Below, piece by piece: positions 27,574-37,190 of a stretch of DNA of 64,000 nt; position 1 is the stretch's first letter, and each line of letters starts with the position of its first letter. The stretch comes from Candidatus Obscuribacter sp. Lineage in GTDB: Bacteria > Cyanobacteriota > Vampirovibrionia > Obscuribacterales > Obscuribacteraceae. Position numbers and translations under genes: made by a program. Under the pieces are notes generated by a model. It searched no databases and was not told the origin of the DNA. It saw only the letters and a program-made list of their open reading frames with translations. Location of the stretch: NCBI GenBank assembly GCA_021772095.1, contig JADYXR010000006.1:1-64000 (forward strand), written 5' to 3'.

Positions 27574-30231
27574 ATGATCGTTCCATTTCCTGGCGCGTTG
27601 ACCGCGCAGCTCAACCAAGTTGGCGGCAAAGGTCAATCATTGATTCGAATGACCCAGCTTGGTCTGCCCGTGCCTCCAGGCTTCGTGTTGACCGTCGAAT
27701 TTTTCCAGGACTGGCTCGACACACTCAAGCTCACAGACGAGTGGAAGGCTTTCGTTTCATCCGACGTCAAGGATCTGAAAAGCCGATGCGACGCGTTGAA
27801 AACCAGAGCGAGACAATTCATATTTTCTCCTTCCCAGGCTGAGGCAGTTCAAGAGTTTCTCAAAGTCTTCGAATCGAACACGTTGTTTGCAGTGCGGTCA
27901 TCGTCGCCCGCCGAAGACCTGGAAGGATCATCCTTCGCCGGTGGTTACGAGACCGTGTTGGGCGTCAAGCGATCTGAAATTCTCGAAGCTGTACTGGTTG
28001 CATTTTCATCCAGCCTCGATTTTCGTGTACTGGCATATAAAGGACAACACGGCTTCGACATCCATGATCCGAGCATCGCAGTAGTTGTTCAACAACAAAT
28101 CAATAGCACCGCCTCTGGTGTCGCCTTCTCAATCAACCCGCTCAACAATGATTATGATGAGGCAGTGTTCAACGCCAACTTCGGACTGGGTGAATCGGTG
28201 GTATCAGGTGTGTGCACACCTGACACGATCATCATCGACAAAGTGACGATGCGAATAAAAGAACGTGTGCTCGGCGCCAAAGAAGAGCGCATCATGCTCA
28301 ACGCCGAAGGCGGCACAACCACGCTTCAGGATGACGCGGCGTCACACGATTTTGCCATCTCCGACGGTCACGTTTTATCTTTGACGCGATACATAAAAAC
28401 GTTGGAAGAGGTTTATCAAAAACCTGTCGATGTGGAATGGGCGCTGGATGGTGACCATGAGTACATTTTGCAAGCCCGACCGGTGACGTCATTTGTGCCG
28501 CTGCCACCATCAGTGATCACACCCCCGGGTGAAAAGCGAAAGCTCTATTGGGATGTCACTCTTGCTGTACAAGCGCTGGAGAAGCCCATGTCGGTGATGG
28601 GCACATCCGTGCTTCGCAGACTGCTCACAGATTGGCCCAAAGAAGTGATCGGCATTGAGTTCGTCAAAGCCGACGTGAATCACAGCATCGTTTGTCCGAC
28701 CGATGGCAGACTCTATGCGGTGCTGTCGCACTTGATGCATATCTTTGGACAAGAAACAGTCCACAACCTTTTGACGATTATGGATCCACTCTCAGCACAG
28801 GCTCTGGATGAAGTAGAACCGAACTACTACGCGGACCACCAGATCTGGCCTAACTTCATTGCGTTAAAAGCAGCGCCTAAAATACTGACACGGATGCCAC
28901 CAGTTTTGTATTGCAGGACTTTCCCGGAGAAAGCGCATTTAAGAACGCAAAAAGAGCTGGCTAGTTACCGGGAAGAAATCAAGCAATTGGCCAAATCGCC
29001 CGGCACTATCAACCAGGTCGCACATCTACTTATGGGGCGCGGCATCAAGGTCGTCGCAGATTTCATCATGCCTGGTTTAGCTGCTTCGCGATTGTCGCTT
29101 GAGCGGATCAAAAGAACCGCGGCGGGCGTCGACGAAAAATATTTGAAGAATTTAGAATTGGCGATGCCATACAATGTCACCATCGAGATGGGACTGGCTC
29201 TCTATGATCTGGCTCAGCAACTGCCTCCGGACTCTGGTTCAAGAACCAACGACATTCAGGATCAAACTTTGTCGCCCGAGTTCATGGAACGGTGGCAGGA
29301 TTTTCTAAGCAAGTATGGGCACCGGGGACCTCGCGAACTCGACATCGAAGCACCGAGAAATCGAGATACTGCAACGCTTCTGTTCGATCAGGTCGGCACA
29401 CTGCAAGCGGGCGCGGATGGTAAAAACAATCCGCTTATGCGATACGAAAACAATCGCAAATTGCGCGACGAAGCTTGTCAAGAAATTTGCAAATTTCTGG
29501 AGAAAAAAGACGATCGCAAACTCAGTCGTTTCAAATTCCTCTATCGATGCTGGGAAACCTTCGGCGGTTATCGCGAAACGCCTAAGTATTGCTTGATTTA
29601 TGCAATTGACGCATTGCGAACTCGAATACTTCAAGAAGCAGAAATATTAGTCAAAGAAGGGCGGCTCGAAAATGTCCATCAAGTTTTTGACTTATCGCTA
29701 GAAGATTTCGAGAAGAAAGTACCGAAGAAGAAAATCGACCTGGTCGCGCTCGGGCAGGACAATCGCAAAAACTCGGACAAGCTTGGTCGAGTTCCGCAGT
29801 TGCCGCCACTGATCGACTCACGCGGGCGCATTCTCAGACCGACTCGCGTGAATAGCGATGAGGAAGGCACCGTCACCGGCACGCCGATATCGGCAGGCGT
29901 CGCTCGCGGGCCGATTAAAACTCTTCACACCGCAGACGAGAAGCCTTTGAACTACGGAGACATACTGGTGGCTCGCGCGACTGATCCGGGATGGACACCG
30001 CTATTTGTCAACGCGGCAGCAGTGATTCTAGAGGTCGGTGGTTTGCTCCAGCACGGCGCTCTAGTGGCACGTGAATATGGTTTGCCATGCGTAGGCGGTG
30101 TCACCGGCGCCACCAAGCTCTGGGAAGACGGAACCATCGTAGAAGTAGACGGTACGCGCGGCGTCATTCGCGTGGTCGACGAAGAATCAGCGTTGATTTC
30201 CCCGACAGCGACAAATCGCACCACTACGTAA
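27574..30231 (+). CDS. PEP-synthase-like dikinase with rifampin-phosphotransferase architecture
   Basis: 885 residues. An N-terminal PPDK_N ATP-binding domain (about 1-305; VGGKGQSLIRMTQLGLPVPPG, AVRSSSPAEDLEGSSFAGGYET) is followed by a long helical middle domain (about 330-750). The C-terminal phosphohistidine domain has catalytic His827 in GGLLQHGALVARE. The PEP/pyruvate-binding barrel of true PEP synthase is absent. This three-part layout and length match rifampin phosphotransferase and close relatives, which move the beta-phosphate of ATP to a small molecule and release the gamma-phosphate as Pi. Whether rifamycin is the substrate here is not known; a cell metabolite is as likely. Confidence 0.8.
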   Translation: MIVPFPGALTAQLNQVGGKGQSLIRMTQLGLPVPPGFVLTVEFFQDWLDTLKLTDEWKAFVSSDVKDLKSRCDALKTRARQFIFSPSQAEAVQEFLKVFESNTLFAVRSSSPAEDLEGSSFAGGYETVLGVKRSEILEAVLVAFSSSLDFRVLAYKGQHGFDIHDPSIAVVVQQQINSTASGVAFSINPLNNDYDEAVFNANFGLGESVVSGVCTPDTIIIDKVTMRIKERVLGAKEERIMLNAEGGTTTLQDDAASHDFAISDGHVLSLTRYIKTLEEVYQKPVDVEWALDGDHEYILQARPVTSFVPLPPSVITPPGEKRKLYWDVTLAVQALEKPMSVMGTSVLRRLLTDWPKEVIGIEFVKADVNHSIVCPTDGRLYAVLSHLMHIFGQETVHNLLTIMDPLSAQALDEVEPNYYADHQIWPNFIALKAAPKILTRMPPVLYCRTFPEKAHLRTQKELASYREEIKQLAKSPGTINQVAHLLMGRGIKVVADFIMPGLAASRLSLERIKRTAAGVDEKYLKNLELAMPYNVTIEMGLALYDLAQQLPPDSGSRTNDIQDQTLSPEFMERWQDFLSKYGHRGPRELDIEAPRNRDTATLLFDQVGTLQAGADGKNNPLMRYENNRKLRDEACQEICKFLEKKDDRKLSRFKFLYRCWETFGGYRETPKYCLIYAIDALRTRILQEAEILVKEGRLENVHQVFDLSLEDFEKKVPKKKIDLVALGQDNRKNSDKLGRVPQLPPLIDSRGRILRPTRVNSDEEGTVTGTPISAGVARGPIKTLHTADEKPLNYGDILVARATDPGWTPLFVNAAAVILEVGGLLQHGALVAREYGLPCVGGVTGATKLWEDGTIVEVDGTRGVIRVVDEESALISPTATNRTTT

Positions 30232-30242
30232 GCAAGCGCAAA

Positions 30243-30929
30243 TCAAGAGCGGTGCCGCGCGCGCCAGACCTCAAGGGCTAAGTCTTTTTTCTTGACGCCG
30301 TTATCGAGGATCCTCTTGCGATCCTCCTCGGTCAAGATTTTATCGAAGATCCGATCGCCGACATTTGCCGCTGCTTTGGAACTCTTGTAATTGAGAGCCT
30401 GGGCGATTTCGCTCCAGCTGCGATCCTGGCTGAGCAGGTCCATCAGGCGAGCTTCCTTCGCGGAGACGTCGTCGCGGAAAAAGACGTGCCGCATCTCGCT
30501 GGAAACGATTACTACATCGCCCAACAGAGCCATCTTCAGTTCAGAAACCATCACCGGCACCTGGTCGGCTGGAGCATGCTTGCACAAATAACCATCGCAG
30601 CCATTGCCCAGCGCTTCTTTGCCGTCAGCCGAATCGCGTGAGTTGGTCAGCACGATGATTGGTCCGAAGAACCGATGAGTGTCGCGCAACAAATTCAAAA
30701 TACGCAGTCCGATGCGACTGTCTGTGCGTTTATCGCCTTTGTCAAAGGGCAAACGCAAATCCAAAACAATGGCGTCGATGGTGTCAAGCTTGCCCAGCTT
30801 GAGCCATTCCGAAGTTTCTTTCTCGGAGCCACAGCGATCAATTACCTTAATGAGCCCGTCTTCCTCGAGAAATTCGGTCAGAATTTCCACGAAGGAGTCA
30901 TCGTCGTCAATAATCAAAACTCTAGTCAT
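30243..30929 (-). CDS. Response regulator of the FecR-CHASE2 kinase operon
   Basis: 228 residues: a receiver domain (about 1-135) with acidic pocket IIDDDD, phospho-Asp57 in AIVLDLRLP, a conserved Thr in IVLTNSRD and Lys in YLCKHAP. A short C-terminal helical region (about 150-228) contains RSWSEIAQALNYKSSKAAANVGDRI, which resembles a LuxR/FixJ-type helix-turn-helix. It follows the CHASE2 kinase gene by 10 bases on the same strand and is its probable partner. An atypical DNA-binding domain makes the output uncertain, but transcriptional control is likely. Confidence 0.85.
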   Translation of the reverse strand: MTRVLIIDDDDSFVEILTEFLEEDGLIKVIDRCGSEKETSEWLKLGKLDTIDAIVLDLRLPFDKGDKRTDSRIGLRILNLLRDTHRFFGPIIVLTNSRDSADGKEALGNGCDGYLCKHAPADQVPVMVSELKMALLGDVVIVSSEMRHVFFRDDVSAKEARLMDLLSQDRSWSEIAQALNYKSSKAAANVGDRIFDKILTEEDRKRILDNGVKKKDLALEVWRARHRS

Positions 30930-30939
30930 TCGCTACAGT

Positions 30940-33360
30940 TTAGCTCCTTGGCATCGAGCTCGGCGCGCTAAGATCTTGCTGGTCGGCTTGTGAGGGCGAT
31001 TGGCTCCGCGAATTTTGTTCGGAATCCCTCGACCAGTCATCATCATCTTTGGGGATGTCAGTTAATTTACCAAACGGAAAACCAATTTTATCGAGTCTGA
31101 TATCACTAGTGGCATCGAGGTCGGATTTGTACCTTTTCAATGTGATATCGAATTTGGTCCCGACACCGACCTCACTTGTGATGGCAATTTTGCCGCCAAT
31201 TTTGGTGACCAGAGAAGTGGCGATGCTCAAACCCAGACCCTGTCCCTCAGCTCGTGTACCGACCACTCGGAAGCCGGTTTGAAAAATTCTATCGAGGTCG
31301 TCTTTTGGAATTCCCTTGCCGTTGTCTTCGATCGAAATAGTTAATTCACTATCGCTCCAATCGATTGGTGGCATCGTGATTTCGACTCGTGTGCCGGCGG
31401 CGTTGTGCTTCAACGCGTTGCCGACGACATTGTCGACAATCCGCGCCACTTCCAGTTCTGTGCCAATCACCCAGGTCAGCTCTGCGCCCTCAGGAAGGTT
31501 TAAAACCACCTCGGAGCCTGTGATTTCGGCAAGCGATCTTTCCAATTCTGATTGTTGAATCAGTACTGAAGTAATTTCACAAATCTGTGTTTTTTGCCGA
31601 TCGTTAGCTTGTTCTTCCTCAGCTAACGATTGCACGATCTCACTGAGCAAATTAGACAGATGCTCCGAACTGCGCTTGAGGCGCTGGAAGACGGCAAACA
31701 TCGGATCGTCTTCGGTGCGATCTTTGAGTACTTTGGCAACAGTCCAATTGAATACTGAAACAGGAGCTTTAAGGTCATGATTTAAACGCCGCACCATATC
31801 GTGTCGACGGGCGCGATCTTCTTCCATCGCACGCTGGTCGGCAAGACTAGCCTGGTAAGCCAATTGTGCCTCGTGTTTCTCTTGAGCGAGAATCAGCTTT
31901 TCTTGCGATGATTGAATCTGTTCGCCTAACGAAATAAGTTTGACTCGATCTCTTTCCCACAAAACTGTAACCAGAGTAGCAAGTGTTATGGCGATGGCGG
32001 GCACTACCAGCGGTACTATTACATTGGCGTAAGAGAACAAAATATTGGCAAAGACATAAACGCTTAGAAGCGAGATGATGAACAGCCCGACGTCGGTTCC
32101 GACCGCCAGCCCTCTGCGTTTTTTATAGGTCTCACCCACGTCCCCTTTTGGGCTGGTCAAAAACCTAAAGACGACGAAATTCAATCCGCCGATGATCGCC
32201 ATGAACGCGATATAAATGTATTCTTGTGGAACTGTGATGCGGTAAAGCCAGCTCTGCCGGGCCAGCGTATCGATGCCCTGCACAAGCAATTCCGTGCCGG
32301 ATCGTCGATTGGCACCAAGGTTGGTCAGCGGAGTGTCGTAAACATCGGAGATGCCATCGCCGATCAAAACGATCGCGTCTTTGAGAGAAACATCTTCGCT
32401 TGCACCACTACTAATTTTTGCCTTCAGCTCCGGATCAAGCAAATAAGACAACGGCCGAATCGGATAGATGGTCGAATTGGGAACGGAGATGAAATCGATG
32501 TCGATCACTTCCGGCGTGGTGGGCGAGAGCGGCACATTCAAACTGCGAAGAAGTTTGGTCACGAGAGCATCGTATTCTTTGCCGTCCTGCAAGCGCAATT
32601 TCAAAACCAACCTGCGGACGATTTGATCTTCGTCTTGCAAAACGCCGGTCAAGCCGGTGTATTTCTCGACCACGGCGACACCGGGCTCGAGCTGTTCCAA
32701 TTCGCGAATGACACCGCTTCTGGTGACCGGTTGCTGAATCTCGTTGATATTACCGGCGGTGACTGCGTGGATGGTGTTGGCGATCAAGACCGGCTTAGGG
32801 TTGATGTTGGATCCGGTCTTGTAGATCGCGCGGGCAAGCTGTTTGTCGCCGGCCGTGTATTGCGGGAAGTCATAGTCTAAAACAATGGCGCGCGCTCCCG
32901 ATGCGGCTAAAAAGTCGACCATCTCAGACAACGTTTCGCGCGGCAAAGGGTAACTCAGCAACGGCTTCATCCAGGGGTGACTTTTCACCGCTTCTTTCGG
33001 GGGCTCATCCTCGAGCATGCGATTGAAGATGACATACTTAAACGCAGGTTGCGGATGGTTATCACCGATCAGCCAGCTCAGGGTGTAATCCCAACTCCAC
33101 CAGGTTTTCGGAATCTCGTTTTTCTCGTGATAGTCGATCAAAACAAATGGATTCAATCGACTCAAAAATTTTGGATTCCACTTAATCCATTGGCGAGTTT
33201 CAAAACGATGGTTGATGGTTTGCAGTTCAAATCTTCTGAAGACGCCGAAGAATTGAAAAGCTAAGCCGGCAAGCAGAGCAGTAACGACGAAAATCATGAA
33301 GAGTTCGCCGAAGGTTACTCTATGGGGAATTTTCCGTTCTGCGGGCCGATCTTCTACCAA
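30940..33360 (-). CDS. CHASE2-domain sensor histidine kinase
   Basis: 806 residues from a TTG at 33360, with AGGAG eight bases before it. TM1 is at about 18-40, a periplasmic CHASE2 sensor domain at about 50-375, and three further membrane helices at about 380-470. A coiled-coil-like stretch (470-520) precedes the kinase with phospho-His528 in LNHDLKAPVS, an N box (NVVGNALKHNAAG) and G boxes (IEDNGKGIP, GQGLGLSI). The C-terminal tail (about 770-806) is Ser/Asp-rich. It lies between fecR-like and regulator genes, with gaps of 21 and 10 bases. The CHASE2 ligand is unknown; the FecR-like product is a plausible periplasmic partner. Confidence 0.92.
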   Translation of the reverse strand: MVEDRPAERKIPHRVTFGELFMIFVVTALLAGLAFQFFGVFRRFELQTINHRFETRQWIKWNPKFLSRLNPFVLIDYHEKNEIPKTWWSWDYTLSWLIGDNHPQPAFKYVIFNRMLEDEPPKEAVKSHPWMKPLLSYPLPRETLSEMVDFLAASGARAIVLDYDFPQYTAGDKQLARAIYKTGSNINPKPVLIANTIHAVTAGNINEIQQPVTRSGVIRELEQLEPGVAVVEKYTGLTGVLQDEDQIVRRLVLKLRLQDGKEYDALVTKLLRSLNVPLSPTTPEVIDIDFISVPNSTIYPIRPLSYLLDPELKAKISSGASEDVSLKDAIVLIGDGISDVYDTPLTNLGANRRSGTELLVQGIDTLARQSWLYRITVPQEYIYIAFMAIIGGLNFVVFRFLTSPKGDVGETYKKRRGLAVGTDVGLFIISLLSVYVFANILFSYANVIVPLVVPAIAITLATLVTVLWERDRVKLISLGEQIQSSQEKLILAQEKHEAQLAYQASLADQRAMEEDRARRHDMVRRLNHDLKAPVSVFNWTVAKVLKDRTEDDPMFAVFQRLKRSSEHLSNLLSEIVQSLAEEEQANDRQKTQICEITSVLIQQSELERSLAEITGSEVVLNLPEGAELTWVIGTELEVARIVDNVVGNALKHNAAGTRVEITMPPIDWSDSELTISIEDNGKGIPKDDLDRIFQTGFRVVGTRAEGQGLGLSIATSLVTKIGGKIAITSEVGVGTKFDITLKRYKSDLDATSDIRLDKIGFPFGKLTDIPKDDDDWSRDSEQNSRSQSPSQADQQDLSAPSSMPRS

Positions 33361-33381
33361 AGTAGTTCTCCTACATAGTGG

Positions 33382-34791
33382 CTACTTTAGCAGACCCCCC
33401 AGGCCACCACCATTGAGTATTCCGCCAAGAGTTCCACCCAGACCGCCAGGCACGCTGGTGCTACCGCCTCCTCCACCGCCGCCGCCGACTGATCCGCGAA
33501 CACCACCCTGATTGGCGATTGAGGAAACCGAGAAGTTGGCACCACCAGGTCTGACCAAATTACCGGTCAAGCCCGAAGTAATTCCGGTCAAAGAAACGGG
33601 AACGACACCACCGCGATTACCCAAAACCGAGTTCAATGCGCTCATGCTGCTGACGACACCGCGACCAGCTAGACTAGACGTGTTGTCGTTGATACTAGAG
33701 AGTGGACCGCCCACCGCATCTCGACTCCAGGAAACTACTCCGGTCGGCGCCCAATGCTGAATTGCCACTTGCCGATCTTTGAGTTTGCCCAGAGTGTCGG
33801 AGCCGATGTTGTACTCCCTCGTTAGAGGTACTTGCCTGACTTCTAGACTTTTGAAAAGACTGGTCGCGTTTTGCAGTTGAGTCAAATGCATTGGCGATTT
33901 CAAAGCCGGCATTTCTTGCTGAATCAACGGCAAGGAAGCAAGCGGCGTTTCAAACGAACTGAGCAGCGGATGGTTTAGTACTTGCTGAAGCGAAGTCAAT
34001 TCTCCCAGCACTGTAGTTGAAAGCGAGTCAAATAAGACAATTGGATCGAGACTTGGCAAAGTGATATCAATCGGTTGAGATGCAGTCAAATCAACCTTTC
34101 CACCGAAGGCGTTCAGCGTTCCTGCCAGCCCCAGATCTTCTTGCGCCGTTCTACTCATAGAAATGAAGGCACTATCGGTGACACCATAATCCGCAGGTAG
34201 AACTGAAGTTTTCTTGGCTTCGTCTTTGGCCTTAACTTCGTAAACTGAGCCTGGTGTCAGGGTTACGACACTTTGATCGACTCTGTTTGTCACATCGATT
34301 GTACCTTCTAATACGGAAATTCGCGAACCATCGGAAGTGCTCTGCACTAAAAGAGTGGTACCGCGAACGGTTGCATGCAAGTATTTGGTCCAGACCGAAT
34401 ACGACGATTTGTCAGGGCGGTGCTTGTCTAGATTAAACAACAACTCGCCGCCGACAAGGTAAACCAATTTTTGTTTTGGTGACACCATGTAGACCGAATT
34501 TTCCCAGGCCCGCGCAGTCACATGCTTGAACGTGCACTGAGTCCAGGAATCGTCTCCTGTTCCCACTTGCATGCCGTCTACGACCGCGTCGCCTTTATTT
34601 GCAGGCAGCGGATTTCCCCAGAGTTGTTTGCTCTCGTCGGTAAATCCGCGGGTGTAAACGTTTCCTTTGACCTCAGTCAAAATGCCGCTGCTATCTGCGG
34701 CCGCATGAGCGGAACTGGCAGGGTTAGCCCATCCGGCACTTCCACTTACGAGAAAGGAAACCAGCATAACTAGTAAGGTGATTGATCTCAT
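33382..34791 (-). CDS. Exported FecR-domain protein with Gly-rich C-terminus
   Basis: 469 residues: a signal peptide (about 1-22, ending GWAN), a FecR domain at about 35-165 (ILTEVKGNVYTRGF, YSVWTKYLHATVRGTTLLVQ), then a long Ser/Leu/Val-rich part and a Gly/Pro-rich tail (SVGGGGGGGGSTSVPGGL region). FecR domains sense or transmit periplasmic signals and in cyanobacteria often sit beside CHASE2 proteins. It is the first gene of an operon with the CHASE2 kinase and response regulator. No transmembrane segment follows the signal peptide, so it is a soluble or surface protein. Only a weak ribosome site is seen at the ATG. Confidence 0.85.
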   Translation of the reverse strand: MRSITLLVMLVSFLVSGSAGWANPASSAHAAADSSGILTEVKGNVYTRGFTDESKQLWGNPLPANKGDAVVDGMQVGTGDDSWTQCTFKHVTARAWENSVYMVSPKQKLVYLVGGELLFNLDKHRPDKSSYSVWTKYLHATVRGTTLLVQSTSDGSRISVLEGTIDVTNRVDQSVVTLTPGSVYEVKAKDEAKKTSVLPADYGVTDSAFISMSRTAQEDLGLAGTLNAFGGKVDLTASQPIDITLPSLDPIVLFDSLSTTVLGELTSLQQVLNHPLLSSFETPLASLPLIQQEMPALKSPMHLTQLQNATSLFKSLEVRQVPLTREYNIGSDTLGKLKDRQVAIQHWAPTGVVSWSRDAVGGPLSSINDNTSSLAGRGVVSSMSALNSVLGNRGGVVPVSLTGITSGLTGNLVRPGGANFSVSSIANQGGVRGSVGGGGGGGGSTSVPGGLGGTLGGILNGGGLGGLLK

Positions 34792-35037
34792 CTATTTGCC
34801 CAATAAGGTCTCGACGCGATATAGCATACTAACCCTAATTCTATGTATGCAGACTGGAACGATTTTAGATCTGCGGATAACCGATATTTATTCAGGTGTT
34901 TTCCTATATTCACGATTCTTTCGAGAGCAGTCATAGTCAGGCGTCACGCTATTTTTCCAATTGCGTTGTTGGAAAAGTTTTCGCTAAGGTGAAGATAGGG
35001 CCTTCCTGTACGAAGGACGCGACCAGAGGGCAGGGAA

Positions 35038-35814
35038 ATGAACTACTCTTCAAATCAACTCTCTACCAGGAAAAGTAAGACTGATTGGGATGACAATAAT
35101 CTTGAGCCAGTCAGTGAGAACTCACTTGGAACGGGGCATAACAATAACGGTGACAGTTTGGAGCAAGATTTTACGCATTGCTCGTCGTCACAGGCTGACG
35201 CAGGTTACTGGAAACACCGCAAGGAAGTCAGGGACCAGTTAAGTAGGCAGAGCTACACGGGTCTCAGGGGTTTAACGGCACCACACCTCCAGGCGCTCAC
35301 GCAGTTAGTGGAAAACTATAGCGAAGCAATCGAGGAAACCACGTCATTCAGCCGAGCCAACGCGGCTCAACAAAAAATGGCCAGGGCAGGCATGGAAGTC
35401 GCCCCGGGTCAAAAGGATATATACACCATGATCGTAGGAACAGAAGATGCAATGGACGCCACTGCCCTTAAACAAAGGCAGCTTTCGCTTGCAGAATCGC
35501 CGACAGCCACTGCTGATATATTGGCTGAATTAGCGATGAGCAATTTTTCGGAAGTGCGGGAGGCCGTCGCAGATCATCACCTTTGTCCGGTTTCGATTCA
35601 GCTCATGCTGACTGATGATGAATATATTGAAGTGCGATATGCTCTCGCGGAAAACCACAATATGCCGTTTCAAGTACTCGAGAAACTGAGTCAGGATGAC
35701 AATCCTTACGTGGCTTACAGAGCCGAACGAACAATGCGAAGAGTTCTGTTCAACAACGTAATCTGTATGGAATTGCCTGATGAAGAAGACGATCAAATAT
35801 CGGCAATCAGTTAA
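35038..35814 (+). CDS. Protein with LRV/HEAT-like helical repeats, unknown role
   Basis: 258 residues. The N-terminal third is polar and probably disordered (NSLGTGHNNNGDS and following). The C-terminal third contains repeats of the leucine-rich-variant (LRV) type: LAESPTATADILAELAM, REAVADHHLCPVSIQLML, RYALAENHNMPFQVLEKL. Their consensus is LA-x-(N/D/H)-x-x-x-P-x-x-x-L, with VR/YR joints. LRV and related repeats are protein-binding scaffolds. No signal peptide is seen, so it is cytoplasmic. AGGG lies just before the ATG, and a good terminator hairpin follows the stop codon. The role is unknown. Confidence 0.65.
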   Translation: MNYSSNQLSTRKSKTDWDDNNLEPVSENSLGTGHNNNGDSLEQDFTHCSSSQADAGYWKHRKEVRDQLSRQSYTGLRGLTAPHLQALTQLVENYSEAIEETTSFSRANAAQQKMARAGMEVAPGQKDIYTMIVGTEDAMDATALKQRQLSLAESPTATADILAELAMSNFSEVREAVADHHLCPVSIQLMLTDDEYIEVRYALAENHNMPFQVLEKLSQDDNPYVAYRAERTMRRVLFNNVICMELPDEEDDQISAIS

Positions 35815-35817
35815 AAC

Positions 35818-35842
35818 AAGGCACTGCCTGTGGTGCCTTTTG
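35818..35842 (+). terminator. Terminator after the LRV-repeat gene
   Basis: AAGGCAC (35818-35824) and GTGCCTT (35833-35839) form a 7-bp stem with an 8-base loop and end in TTTTG, four bases after the stop codon. Confidence 0.65.
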
Positions 35843-35935
35843 CGGATTTCAATTTAAGGTTGAAAAGAACTCGCGTGTGTTCTTTGAGGCGAGACCGTTT
35901 GCTTCGATGCTGCTCTGCTGAAACGCTTACTATCC

Positions 35936-36847
35936 TCATTGCATCAGTATGAACGGACCCCGGCTGTCATTCATATGAAGCAACGCGGCTGTTTTTGTGA
36001 CATCTTCAATCACGGATCTAGCGTGATTGTCGGCAGTTTTTTGCAGCAGCAAAAAGTGATTACTTTTTAGCATCTCATCTGGTATCGAAAATTCGCCTTT
36101 GTAGACAGTATGTTTGTTATCGGAAACCACTTTCCCCAAACCGCGCCGCCGAATTTGATGACGGACGGCCTGTTTCCATGCCACTTCCTGATTGATCTCT
36201 TGGCACACGATCAATTCGACACCAGGCATGAGATTAATCGGTTCTTCGTGTCCGACTTTTACAACGACATGTCCTTTCCAGCAATCGTGAAAATCGCGGA
36301 TGTATGTGGTCGACTCGGTGCAGTCGATTGAAACGACGCTGCCGTCATGAAGAGAAACCTGACAAGCCGGCGTCGAGATCGTCACGTTGTCAGACGGGCA
36401 TAAGAGTGCGCTGCCTTTTCCCAGACGAAACAAATCAGAAGATTCTTTTAAAAAAACGGTACCGTGGATGGTGACCATCAAACGAAACGACGGGTCTTCG
36501 TGAATCTCGGCGACTGCGCCTTGTGGAAACAATGACATGACCTGATTACTGGTCTGTAAATGTTCCGCGGACTCAACCACTATCGGCGTAGTTGGAGGAG
36601 TGGCAAGAAGGGGCGAATCCCCGGTTCCTTCATCGACAGGCAAGTTGATCTTGGGAAGTATAGTGCGCTGTTTTGTGGTGGCTTTTTTCGCTTTTTGCTG
36701 CGCTGGTTTTGCCCTATATACGGTGGCACGGGGCGTCGGTTTTCTCATTCCCGGCGGACGCTGTGGACCAGCACTGAAACCCGGTCCACCAAAACAGAAT
36801 ATAAAGCTCAGGAGGGTTACTGGTAGAACAAAGATAGCAGGTCTCAA
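35936..36847 (-). CDS. Exported FecR-like protein of unknown function
   Basis: 303 residues with a signal peptide (about 1-25, ending GFSAG), a Lys/Pro-rich linker (about 30-70), and a beta-rich middle region whose order of short strands (SALLCPSDNVTISTPACQVSLHDG, VVVKVGHEEPINLMPGVELIV) resembles a FecR domain. The resemblance is weaker than for the gene at 33382. The end is polar with no recognised domain. It is monocistronic and about 340 bases from the divergent zinc-finger/Roadblock gene. An alternative reading is an unrelated secreted beta-rich protein. Confidence 0.55.
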   Translation of the reverse strand: MRPAIFVLPVTLLSFIFCFGGPGFSAGPQRPPGMRKPTPRATVYRAKPAQQKAKKATTKQRTILPKINLPVDEGTGDSPLLATPPTTPIVVESAEHLQTSNQVMSLFPQGAVAEIHEDPSFRLMVTIHGTVFLKESSDLFRLGKGSALLCPSDNVTISTPACQVSLHDGSVVSIDCTESTTYIRDFHDCWKGHVVVKVGHEEPINLMPGVELIVCQEINQEVAWKQAVRHQIRRRGLGKVVSDNKHTVYKGEFSIPDEMLKSNHFLLLQKTADNHARSVIEDVTKTAALLHMNDSRGPFILMQ

Positions 36848-37190
36848 GTCGAATCTCCTCAGCTCACAGTGTTCGCAGAACGGGGAGGCAATTTTATATA
36901 TAGCAGCTTCGTACGGTGTAGCTTGACATTATTCGGCTTCAGTCAGGTTAATCCTGATAGGAACCGCTTGACCGAATCAGACCTGGTCGTCCCAGTGCAC
37001 TGGTGCTGAAAACCACCGTTTCAAAGGTGTTTCAAGCTCAATTGATTTATTATAAAGCTCAAGTCGGTTAGAATAATGTCTGATCTGGGATAAAGCTTTA
37101 GATTGTTAGATAGTCAATGGTTGCCCTTCCTCGTGTGTTTCAGTTTCTGACAGTCACCGGGGCATACGCCAGAACTGCAGAGGCTGAAAA
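36848..37190. other. Divergent promoter region
   Basis: 343 bases between divergent genes, no supported ORF. It contains a hairpin around 37012-37032 (AACCACC/GGTGTT), an AT-rich stretch from about 37030 to 37110, and AGAGG at 37175-37185 as the ribosome site of the plus-strand gene. Promoters for both genes must lie here, but their boxes are not clear. Confidence 0.4.
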
